This document shows, in pieces, positions 1 to 5,028 of a DNA stretch of 6,627 bases. Numbering within the stretch: position 1 is the stretch's first letter; every line of letters begins with the position of its first letter. A model generated the notes under the pieces. It saw only the letters and a program-made list of their open reading frames with translations. It searched no databases and had not been told where the DNA came from. Both the position numbers and the translations under genes were made by a program. Source of the stretch: Brevinema_A sp051647535 (lineage in GTDB: Bacteria; Spirochaetota; Brevinematia; Brevinematales; Brevinemataceae); contig JBOFEA010000009.1 in assembly GCA_051647535.1 (NCBI GenBank), positions 1-6,627 on the forward strand, given 5' to 3'.

Positions 1-87
1 GGGGTAATATTCTCAGAATGAGATTCTCAAAAGTCCGCCTTACCATAAAACATAATCTTGATGTCCCGTGTACCGCGGTTTCAAAAC

Positions 88-117
88 AAAAAACCACCAT
101 ATTTCTACGGTGGTTTT
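88..117 (-). terminator. Hairpin with A/T tract, probable (bidirectional) terminator
   Basis: A perfect 9-bp stem (90-98 with 109-117, core AAACCACC/GGTGGTTT) closes a 10-base loop. Read on the minus strand, the stem is followed by a T tract (A run 88-93 on the plus strand), the form of an intrinsic terminator. On the plus strand it is followed by only about four T, so it may work both ways. No gene ending here is visible inside the window on either strand. Confidence 0.6.
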
Positions 118-140
118 GGAAAGGAGCGACTGTCCATCGA
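111..140 (+). repeat. Left copy of a 30-base sequence also found beside tRNA-Ser
   Basis: This stretch aligns without gaps to 6315-6344 with 25 of 30 identical bases, including the exact 13-mer CGACTGTCCATCG (127-139). The right copy lies immediately 3' of the tRNA-Ser gene. The left copy begins inside the right arm of the hairpin at 90-117. Both copies also follow a terminator-like element oriented to the minus strand. It could be a dispersed intergenic repeat, a duplicated tRNA trailer, or a trace of an integration event. Confidence 0.55.
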
Positions 141-542
141 ATGGTGTAGTGATCAGCGAAATATTCTCAAGAACAGGATATTCGCAGTGCAGATACGCAC
201 ACGATGTGCATCAGTAGCTGCCTATAATTCCCTGTATTTTTAGTCTAAATTCTCTACTAACAAGGAAAAATATAGGGAATTCGTATTTTAAGTATCGAAA
301 ATATAACTCTTATAGATGGAATATCCAATATATCGATAAAATTGGTATGAAAAATATCAGGGAATAACAGGGAATTTTGTTTTTATGGTTTTAATTATTT
401 GTAATGTAAATAATTACACTTATTTTTATTGAAATTATAAAAAATTAACAGGGAATTATTTTTAAATATCAGGCAAAGTGGTCGAATCAAAAATCTTAAA
501 CATAAATTTTGTAATGGAAATATATTTTTAGATTTTTGGTAG
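118..542. other. Gene-free AT-rich stretch with hairpins and AGGGAAT motifs
   Basis: No convincing coding sequence is seen on either strand; the open frame crossing 58-243 runs through a terminator hairpin and has no start signal. The stretch holds a compact imperfect hairpin around 184-221 (inner stem GCACA 197-201 with TGTGC 205-209), a long inverted repeat at 226-281, and direct AGGGAAT motifs at about 274, 359, 369 and 450, with an inverted copy near 227. A small stem TGTAAT/ATTACA lies near 400-420. It looks like decayed intergenic DNA. Confidence 0.6.
226..281. repeat. 16-bp inverted repeat (AATTCCCTG...AGGGAATT)
   Basis: The arms at 226-241 and 266-281 are complementary over 16 positions with one G-T pair, separated by 24 bases. 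The arms contain the AGGGAATT motif that recurs as direct copies further right (around 359, 369 and 450). It could form a long hairpin in RNA or be the edge of a small AT-rich mobile element. No target-site duplication was recognised. Confidence 0.6.
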
Positions 543-704
543 GATTACATAGACAATAACTTTAAAATAAAAATCGAGGAAAATCAAAAATTTGAAATTT
601 TCCCCAATAAAAATTGTGAACAAATCATTATAGTGATTCATTCTAGCCTGAATTATTTATCTCCAAAAGACTTTGAAAAACAATATTATAAACAAATATC
701 TTAA
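543..704 (+). pseudogene. IS3-family transposase, C-terminal remnant
   Basis: The open frame after the TAG at 540-542 ends in HSSLNYLSPKDFEKQYY (639-689) and stops at TAA 702-704. An H-S-x-L-x-Y-x-S-P-x-x-F/Y-E signature close to the stop is typical of the C-terminal end of the integrase (rve) domain in IS3-family OrfB transposases. The 30 or so codons before it do not give the usual family sequence, apart from a possible FEIF-x-N-K stretch, and the D and E catalytic residues are absent. Only the last ~25 residues are therefore trusted. No terminal inverted repeat was recognised. It is inert and marks an old insertion. Confidence 0.6.
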
Positions 705-890
705 CATTCTCCCTATATAAAATCTGTGAACAAATCTCTTAAGTATATCAAAAAAGTGTTATTTGAAGCTCCTTTTGAAGAACGAACAAGCTATGGTATG
801 GTGAATATTAGGCAAAAATTAATTTTATTCGGGGGTCGAAATCCCAAAACAGGAAAATATCTCAATGATGTTTGGATGAGTCAATATTAA
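705..890 (+). pseudogene. Kelch-repeat protein fragment
   Basis: This follows the transposase stop directly in the same frame, with no start codon, and ends at TAA 888-890. It encodes about 61 residues. The second half reads ERTSYGMV, then a few residues, then LILFGG, then KYLNDVW. That is the order of one Kelch blade: an aromatic or polar lead, a hydrophobic strand ending in GG, a variable loop, then (L)nDvW. Kelch proteins carry 4-7 such repeats in a beta-propeller, so a single blade is a fragment. The ending MSQY followed by a stop suggests truncation just after the blade. No ribosome binding site is visible. Confidence 0.6.
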
Positions 891-915
891 CATACTGCTG
901 TTTCGATAATAAATA

Positions 916-952
916 TTGACAATATTGACAATATAATATAATATAATATAAT
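916..952 (+). promoter_or_regulatory. Promoter with duplicated -35 and repeated -10 boxes
   Basis: Two exact TTGACA boxes (916-921 and 925-930) lie 9 bp apart inside a 9-base direct repeat (AATATTGAC). Four overlapping exact TATAAT boxes start at 932, 937, 942 and 947. The best pairing is -35 at 925-930 with -10 at 947-952, spacer 16. The other near fits are 916-921 with 937-942 (spacer 15) or with 942-947 (spacer 20). Transcription would start near 959 and run into the gene beginning around 1006-1018. Confidence 0.75.
932..952. repeat. (TATAA)4 microsatellite within the promoter
   Basis: This is a five-base unit repeated four times plus one base, each unit creating a TATAAT. Loss or gain of units by slippage would change how many -10 boxes exist at usable distance from the two -35 boxes. 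Confidence 0.75.
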
Positions 953-992
953 TAAAATTAATTTAATGAAGGAATTGGGGAATTCTATTATT

Positions 993-998
993 AAGGAG
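993..998 (+). promoter_or_regulatory. Shine-Dalgarno AAGGAG with no start codon at normal distance
   Basis: AAGGAG is a strong ribosome binding site. Seven bases after it, at 1006-1008 and in frame with the following gene, the codon is GTA instead of GTG or ATG. The nearest usable in-frame codons, CTG 1012 and TTG 1018, are 13 and 19 bases away. Confidence 0.6.
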
Positions 999-1017
999 TA
1001 GATTAGTAAGACTGATA

Positions 1018-1536
1018 TTGAGCTTGTTTATGATGTTTATGTTAGGGAGTTGTGCCTTAGCGGAGAATATTAAACCTGAAGAAGGGAAAGACTATGTTGA
1101 TCAAGTCCATGAAGTGGAATTGGTAGACTATGAGTTTGAGCAAAGATTGAATTCCTTTTATGAAAGCGAACCTATAGAGAATCAAGAACTCCATGATTTA
1201 TATAAAGGAGAATTTCCTGAAGGGGAAAGAAATCCTAGAGAATTAAGAATTCACTGGAAAGATGCAAGAGAATTGGCATTAGCTGAGTTGGAACTTCAAA
1301 AACTCCAAGAAAAATGGAAAGATACAACCATATCTGAAAGACCTATCTTGGTCTTGGATAGAGATGGTGGTGATTTCTATCGATATTACGAATATCGTAT
1401 CGTAAAAGATCAAAAATATCTGGGAGCAATTCGCATCCCTGCTTACCGCAGAACAGAAAACTTTGCAACCGCTGAAGTTCATCTCTATTCAGCTGACGAA
1501 AAAACTTATACCATCCATCCTACCGGATGGGGTTAG
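1018..1536 (+). CDS. Putative secreted protein or lipoprotein with damaged start
   Basis: The product would be exported. The N-terminus has a hydrophobic stretch (LFMMFMLG) followed by LGSC, a plausible lipobox with Cys12, and then ALAEN, which could instead be a signal peptidase I site. Reading from GTA 1006 gives MRLILSLFMMFMLGSC, a textbook lipoprotein signal, so that codon was probably once GTG or ATG. Mature residues 25-100 are acidic and helical (ARELALAELELQKLQEKW). The second half contains DRDGGDFYRYYEYRIV followed by YLGAIRIPAYRRT, which looks like a beta-sheet domain. I do not recognise the family. A distant likeness to PepSY or peptidase-propeptide domains (helix, then a 'Y-y-y-V-x-x-G' strand pattern) is only an impression. 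The reading frame continues past the TAG at 1534-1536. Confidence 0.6.
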   Translation: MSLFMMFMLGSCALAENIKPEEGKDYVDQVHEVELVDYEFEQRLNSFYESEPIENQELHDLYKGEFPEGERNPRELRIHWKDARELALAELELQKLQEKWKDTTISERPILVLDRDGGDFYRYYEYRIVKDQKYLGAIRIPAYRRTENFATAEVHLYSADEKTYTIHPTGWG

Positions 1537-1743
1537 TATATGGCTGAAAATAGTGAACTAAAAGGCGATAATTCTTTTTATTTTAAAATTGTCGAAGAAT
1601 TGTCTGCTCTATTTATTAATGAGAATTTTGCATTTAATTGGTATTACAGAAACAATACTTTTAATAATATGCAAAATAAGCTACCAAACATATCGGAAAA
1701 TCATTCTTATCAAATACAATATGGATTATATCGGAGAATTTAA
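1537..1743 (+). pseudogene. Probable C-terminal continuation after in-frame TAG
   Basis: The frame of the preceding gene stays open after TAG 1534-1536, from YMAENSELKGDN onward, up to TAA 1741-1743. The ~60 residues look protein-like (FYFKIVEELSALF is an amphipathic helix, then FNWYYRNNTF). A single base change (for example TTG or CAG to TAG) would explain the break. The ATG at 1540 has no Shine-Dalgarno, so independent translation is unlikely. The last seven codons belong to the array, which starts at 1724 in a different frame; the true C-terminus of this protein has therefore been cut away at that junction. Confidence 0.45.
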
Positions 1744-1801
1744 GAATGAAGTACAAGATTTGTTAGGAAAAACCTATAATTGGACACAATTTACTTGGTA
1801 A
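1724..1801 (+). pseudogene. ORF A, C-terminal 25 codons only (A0)
   Basis: In the frame ending at TAA 1799-1801, this encodes DYIGEFKNEVQDLLGKTYN and then WTQFTW. It is identical, apart from Leu for Ser, to the C-terminus of the full ORF A copy ending at 3058. The upstream part has been replaced by the unrelated 1018-1743 gene, so this is a leftover from recombination and has no start. Confidence 0.8.
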
Positions 1802-2387
1802 AATTTTACTCTTATTTTTATTTATTGGTGTGACTAATATCGGATACTCACAAGAAGGTGAAGAAAAGAAAAAGTCAAAAATAGTCAGACCGGTATTTTC
1901 GGTATTTACAACAGGGTCATTCATTGTCGATTCCGGGGAATTAGGGACAGTTGCTTCACCTTTGGTATCAGGCGGGATAGAATTATATTTGGGAATTCCT
2001 AAAATTTATTTATATACAAGTTTATTATATACTCATTCCTTGGTAATTCAGGATATTTATAATTATGGTAGTGCATTAAACGTTAAATTTGGGCTTGGAG
2101 GACATGTGTATTCTAATTATACTCCTTCCAAGGATAAATGGTGGTCTTTAGCAATGAATGGTGGTGGATTATTTACACTCACAGCACAAAAAAGCAATGT
2201 TTTTGATGGTACCTTCAACTCTCAAAAACACCGTATTTTTTTTCATTTTGGAGCATTTGTAAATTTGAGAGCATTTTACCACTTTCATAAGGATGTTGCT
2301 TTAATGTTTGGGTATGATCTGACTTGGTATGTGTATCCTGAGTTAAAATCTTTTGAAAATGGGTTTACGATTGGTTTTGCCTTTTAA
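1746..2387 (+). pseudogene. Outer-membrane beta-barrel protein, copy 1, start disrupted
   Basis: This is the same protein as the copy at 3003-3644. The equivalent start ATG 1746 is followed after six codons by TAG (1764-1766, where copy 2 has CAG). No ATG, GTG or TTG follows in frame before GTG 1830, which lies after the hydrophobic core of the signal peptide. A product starting at 1830 would lack its export signal. The mature part is complete: an acidic/lysine N-terminus EGEEKKKSK, alternating hydrophobic and polar strands rich in Gly and Tyr, and terminal Phe (FTIGFAF). If active, the gene would need a start in the ILLLFLFIGV region or upstream readthrough. Confidence 0.65.
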
Positions 2388-2449
2388 TAAAATCTGTAAT
2401 AAATAACTCGGCAGATCCTATTGCAGGAGAGAAAGAAGCGAAGGAATTA

Positions 2450-3058
2450 GTGAATACATTATATCGTTTGACAATAGTTATAGAAAACTTACTTGAAGAA
2501 GATAAGGGTGGAGATGCTATTATCGATGCCTATCGAGGTCTGGTCAAAAAGTGGCTGATATGGTATATCCCGATTTTACCGTTTCCTGTGGGAGATTGGT
2601 GGACCAAAGATAAAAATGGTGCTATACACTTATTACCAATAGCAACGATGCCTTTAGCCTATGCACAATATTGGTTCGATGTAGATTCCGGTCCTGTTCC
2701 GACCCCTCCAGATGATAATGAAGTTCCTATGAACACTCCTAGTATATTTAAAAAATATTTTGAAAAAGAATGGAATGCTGTAAACAAATGGAGAATGGAG
2801 CAAGAATTTACACAAGATCAAGATTTGTCTATTGATAAAATGGAACAAATTATACCACGATTGATCTTTATGATGGATAAAATTCTTAATGAATGTAAGA
2901 AAGAACATAATCATAAAGAGAACGATGGCAAAAATTGTGATCCGACAATAGACAAGGATAACAAAAAAATAACATTAAAAGATTATATCGGAGAATTTAA
3001 GAATGAAGTACAAGATTTGTCAGGAAAAACCTATAATTGGACACAATTTACTTGGTAA
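2450..3058 (+). CDS. ORF A, copy 1: unknown protein or C-terminal cassette
   Basis: Unknown family. GTG 2450 has a purine-rich AAGGAA only 3 bases away. The frame is open from 2357, reading KSVINNSADPIAGEKEAKEL before GTG, with no better start. This suggests a C-terminal module whose N-terminal partner lies elsewhere. The order is: a helical segment (VNTLYRLTIVIENLLEED), a Trp/Pro-rich hydrophobic stretch (WLIWYIPILPFPVGDWW) that could be membrane-associated, LLPIATMPLAYAQYWFDVD, a Pro linker (GPVPTPPDDNEVP), a helical charged region with several Met/Lys/Glu (about residues 95-160), then the tail shared with A0. The last 56 bases overlap the start of the next gene in another frame. A polymorphic-toxin C-terminal domain is one possibility, but no catalytic motif is recognised. 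Confidence 0.5.
   Translation: MNTLYRLTIVIENLLEEDKGGDAIIDAYRGLVKKWLIWYIPILPFPVGDWWTKDKNGAIHLLPIATMPLAYAQYWFDVDSGPVPTPPDDNEVPMNTPSIFKKYFEKEWNAVNKWRMEQEFTQDQDLSIDKMEQIIPRLIFMMDKILNECKKEHNHKENDGKNCDPTIDKDNKKITLKDYIGEFKNEVQDLSGKTYNWTQFTW
2990..2994 (+). promoter_or_regulatory. Shine-Dalgarno GGAGA for the beta-barrel gene, inside ORF A
   Basis: GGAGA lies 8 bases before ATG 3003, within the last codons of ORF A. It supports ATG 3003 as the start and would couple translation of the two genes. The same site exists in unit 1 (1733-1737), where the downstream frame is broken by TAG. Confidence 0.55.
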
Positions 3059-3644
3059 AATTTTACTCTTATTTTTATTTATTGGTGTGACTAATATCGG
3101 ATACTCACAAGAAGGTGAAGAAAAGAAAAAGTCAAAAATAGTCAAACTGGTATTTTCGGTATTTATAACAGGGTCATTCATTGTCGATTCTGGGGAATTA
3201 GGGACAGTTGCTTCACCTTTGGTATCAGGAGGGGCAGAATCATATTTTGGAATTCCTAAAATTTATTTATATACAAGTGTATTATATACTCATTCCTTGG
3301 TAATTCAGGATATTTATAATTATGGTAGTGCATTAAACGTTAAATTTGGGCTTGGAGGATCTGTGTATTCTAATTATACTCCTTCCAAGGATAAATGGTG
3401 GTCTTTAGCAATGAATGGTGGTGGATTATTTACACTCACAGCACAAAAAAGCAATGTTTTTGATGGTACCTTCAACCCTCAAAAACACCGTATTTTTTTT
3501 CATTTTGGAGCATTTGTAAATTTGAGAGCATTTTATCATTTTCATAAGGATGTTGCTTTAATGTTTGGGTATGATCTGACTTGGTATGTGTATCCTGAGT
3601 TAAAATCTTTTGAAAATGGGTTTACGATTGGTTTTGCCTTTTAA
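3003..3644 (+). CDS. Outer-membrane beta-barrel protein, copy 2 (intact)
   Basis: This encodes 213 residues. A long n-region (MKYKICQEKPIIGHNLLGK) precedes a hydrophobic core ILLLFLFIGV (20-29) and a likely cleavage site after GYSQ (36). The mature ~177 residues are rich in Gly, Tyr, Phe and alternating strands, and end in Phe (FTIGFAF), the C-terminal signature read by the BAM machinery. The length would suit an 8-stranded barrel. The gene overlaps ORF A by 56 bases. The n-region is encoded on the same bases as the ORF A tail and looks unnatural. Starting at Lys19 would give KILLLFLFIGV, a normal signal peptide, so the original start codon may have been overwritten when ORF A was joined on. 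Function is unknown: adhesin, porin-like or surface antigen are all possible. Confidence 0.65.
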   Translation: MKYKICQEKPIIGHNLLGKILLLFLFIGVTNIGYSQEGEEKKKSKIVKLVFSVFITGSFIVDSGELGTVASPLVSGGAESYFGIPKIYLYTSVLYTHSLVIQDIYNYGSALNVKFGLGGSVYSNYTPSKDKWWSLAMNGGGLFTLTAQKSNVFDGTFNPQKHRIFFHFGAFVNLRAFYHFHKDVALMFGYDLTWYVYPELKSFENGFTIGFAF

Positions 3645-3706
3645 TAAAATCTGTAATAAATAGCTCGGCAGATCCTATAGCAGGAGAGCAAGAAGCCAAA
3701 GAATTA

Positions 3707-4189
3707 GTGAATACATTATATCGTTTAACAATAGCTATAGAAAATTTAATAAATGAAGATAGAGGAACTAAAAGTATTCTTGATGCTTATCGGAGCCTTG
3801 TCAAAAAGTGGCTGATATGGTATATCCCAATTTTACCGTTTCCTGTGGGAGATTGGTGGACCAAAGATAAAAATGGTGCTATACACTTATTACCAATAGC
3901 AACGATGCCTTTAGCCTATGCACAATATTGGTTCGATGTAGATTCCGGTCCTGTTCCGATTGGTGTGACTAATATCGGATACTCACAAGAAGGTGAAGAA
4001 AAGAAAAAGTCAAAAATAGTCAGACCGGTATTTTCGGTATTTACAACAGGGGCATTCATTATCGATTCCGGGGAATTAGGGACAGTTGCTTCACCTTTGG
4101 TATCAGGCAGGATAGAATTATATTTGGGAATTCCTAAAATTTATTTATATACAAGTTTATTATATACTCATCAATTAATAGATCTGTAA
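3707..4189 (+). pseudogene. ORF A copy 2 fused in frame to a truncated beta-barrel copy 3
   Basis: Starting at GTG 3707 (same weak context as copy 1), the first ~84 residues are ORF A up to GPVP. At 3958/3959 the sequence switches to the beta-barrel gene at IGVTNIGYSQ and stays in frame for ~71 residues. It then leaves the array at 4171/4172 and stops at TAA 4187-4189. The ORF A part differs from copy 1 in a block (LINEDRGTKSILDAYRS against LLEEDKGGDAIIDAYRG) and is otherwise identical. The beta-barrel part resembles copy 1 (RPVFSVFTTG, IELYLG) more than copy 2. The chimera lacks the ORF A C-terminus and most of the barrel, so it is most likely a dead recombination product. Confidence 0.7.
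3959..4171 (+). repeat. Tandem array partial unit 3 (213 bp of the beta-barrel gene)
   Basis: This matches 1824-2036 without gaps and with only a few substitutions, and is closer to unit 1 than unit 2. The left junction shares only about one base between parent sequences, so it arose by illegitimate rather than homologous joining. The right junction abuts the truncated ADP-ribosylglycohydrolase gene. Confidence 0.85.
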
Positions 4190-4304
4190 ATTTACCGTAT
4201 TTTTCTTCAATATCTGTTAATCCTAAAAATTCTACAGGCCCACCCAAAGCATCTCCAATAGCATCACCAAATAAACAAGCCTTAATTTGATTTTCTGTAC
4301 TCAT
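4134..4304 (-). pseudogene. ADP-ribosylglycohydrolase, N-terminal fragment
   Basis: Start ATG at 4304-4302 has AAGGA 5 bases upstream. The first ~46 residues (MSTENQIKACLFGDAIGDAL, GGPVEF, then EEKYGKFTDL) match the N-terminus of DraG/ADP-ribosylglycohydrolase proteins: G-D-A-x-G-D-A-L-G-x-P-V-E-F and the following 'r-YG-x-i-tD' segment. These enzymes remove ADP-ribose from proteins using two Mg ions. The family needs about 250-300 residues and further Asp motifs (TDDTQ), which are missing. At 4171/4172 the frame enters array DNA, adds ten unrelated residues and stops at 4134-4136. The gene was therefore cut by the event that ended the array. DraG-type enzymes can serve as immunity proteins against ADP-ribosylating toxins, but that role is only a possibility here. 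Confidence 0.8.
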
Positions 4305-4323
4305 GGTATTCCTTTTTTATTTA

Positions 4324-4345
4324 ATCCCCCCTATAAAAGGGGGAT
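4324..4345. terminator. GC-rich hairpin between lipoprotein and glycohydrolase genes
   Basis: ATCCCCC (4324-4330) pairs with GGGGGAT (4339-4345) around an 8-base loop. It lies 8 bases after the lipoprotein gene stop on the minus strand. No T tract follows on either strand, so it may be an RNA processing or stability hairpin, or an attenuator before the glycohydrolase gene, rather than a full terminator. Confidence 0.5.
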
Positions 4346-4352
4346 ATATTTA

Positions 4353-5015
4353 TTATATTCTATGATAAACGTCTTTGTAATATCCGGTATTAACAGTATA
4401 TCGACCACTGTCTTCTGAAATAAGTATCATTTTTAATTCCTGATCTGTCACATTAATTAGCACAAAACCTTTTAAACCAATAGCACAATTCACATTCGTG
4501 AACCACTTTCCTTTAAAATCGGGATATATACATGGAGCATTCCATCCATCTTGTTGTTTCAGTATTGTTTTATAAAATTTGGATCCTTGTGCCGGTGTAT
4601 ATTCACTACCATCTGTATTGTATATAGTTGGGGTTGATAGTAATTCTAAAGTTTCGTAAGTAGCACTTCTAAATGTAATATCATTATTCCATTGATTTTT
4701 TGTTATATCTGGGCTAATAATCGGAATACCCTGCCCATTAAGATACATAATAGCAACTTTCGATAAATATTTATCATTAATCATGTAATGTTCTATCATT
4801 GTAGTTGTTAATGTTGATGTTGATACGTTTTCTGAACATTCATTTCCGATAACAGTTATACCATATGTTTTGGAATTTTGTAGAACCTCTTGCGGAAGTC
4901 GTGATTTGGATTCAGATATAGATTCTTGTATAGCTTGTTCTTGAGGGGTTAGGTGAGCTGGAGCTGTTGAACATGCTCCTAAAATTAATAATAAACTTAA
5001 TAATAATTTTTTCAT
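4353..5015 (-). CDS. Putative lipoprotein of unknown function
   Basis: This encodes 220 residues. MKKLLLSLLLILGAC is a canonical lipoprotein signal: two Lys, a Leu-rich core and lipobox LGAC with Cys15. Ser16 at +2 gives no inner-membrane retention signal, so an outer-membrane location is likely. The mature part begins with a polar helical segment (TPQEQAIQESISESKSRL). It then looks mainly beta-stranded with three further cysteines (60, 162, 177), two of which could form a disulfide. No family is recognised. It starts 13 bases after the stop of the nuclease-like gene, on the same strand and without a clear Shine-Dalgarno, so translation may depend on coupling. A periplasm-facing lipoprotein beside a cytoplasmic nuclease-like protein does not suggest a direct complex. 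Confidence 0.8.
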   Translation of the reverse strand: MKKLLLSLLLILGACSTAPAHLTPQEQAIQESISESKSRLPQEVLQNSKTYGITVIGNECSENVSTSTLTTTMIEHYMINDKYLSKVAIMYLNGQGIPIISPDITKNQWNNDITFRSATYETLELLSTPTIYNTDGSEYTPAQGSKFYKTILKQQDGWNAPCIYPDFKGKWFTNVNCAIGLKGFVLINVTDQELKMILISEDSGRYTVNTGYYKDVYHRI

Positions 5016-5028
5016 TTATTGAAAGTAT

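Larger units (their letters stand above)
1724..2980 (+). repeat. Tandem array unit 1 (1257 bp)
   Basis: This unit matches the sequence 1257 bp downstream base for base without gaps over at least 1724-2702 (to 2981-3959), with scattered substitutions. It holds the tail of ORF A, a beta-barrel gene, and the front and middle of the next ORF A. The left junction at 1724 is sharp: before it the two copies share nothing. Confidence 0.9.
2981..3958 (+). repeat. Tandem array unit 2 (978 of 1257 bp, right end lost)
   Basis: This follows unit 1 without spacer and repeats it from the ORF A tail through the beta-barrel gene to the middle of ORF A. It ends just after the codons for GPVP, where sequence from inside a beta-barrel gene takes over. 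Identity to unit 1 is very high, except for a patch at about 3720-3799. Confidence 0.9.

Noticed and set aside
1..47. Resemblance of the minus strand to part of a tRNA (GGTAAGGC...GGACTTTTGA...ACCCC, tRNA-Gln-like)
   Set aside because: No anticodon stem or proper T-loop (TTCRA) forms, the 5' half is missing, and the only clear stem is a short TCTCA/TGAGA hairpin. Chance similarity is the safer reading.
58..243. 61-codon open frame on the plus strand
   Set aside because: It runs through a perfect terminator-like hairpin and the repeat at 111-140, has no Shine-Dalgarno and gives no recognisable protein.
473..490. GGC-AAAGTGGTCGAA, matching the D-arm of the tRNA-Ser
   Set aside because: Only about ten consecutive bases match; one such match is expected by chance in a window of this size, and no other tRNA part is present.
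966..1001. 11-codon open frame (MKELGNSIIKE) ending on the AAGGAG, possible leader peptide
   Set aside because: No Shine-Dalgarno, no run of regulatory codons and no alternative hairpins were recognised, so it is probably incidental.
1279..1482. Minus-strand open frame of 67 codons
   Set aside because: It lies antisense inside the 1018-1536 gene, without a start signal; the plus-strand product is far more protein-like.
2654..2914. Minus-strand open frame of 86 codons
   Set aside because: It is antisense to ORF A copy 1, is phenylalanine/isoleucine-rich as expected of AT-rich antisense, and has no ribosome site.
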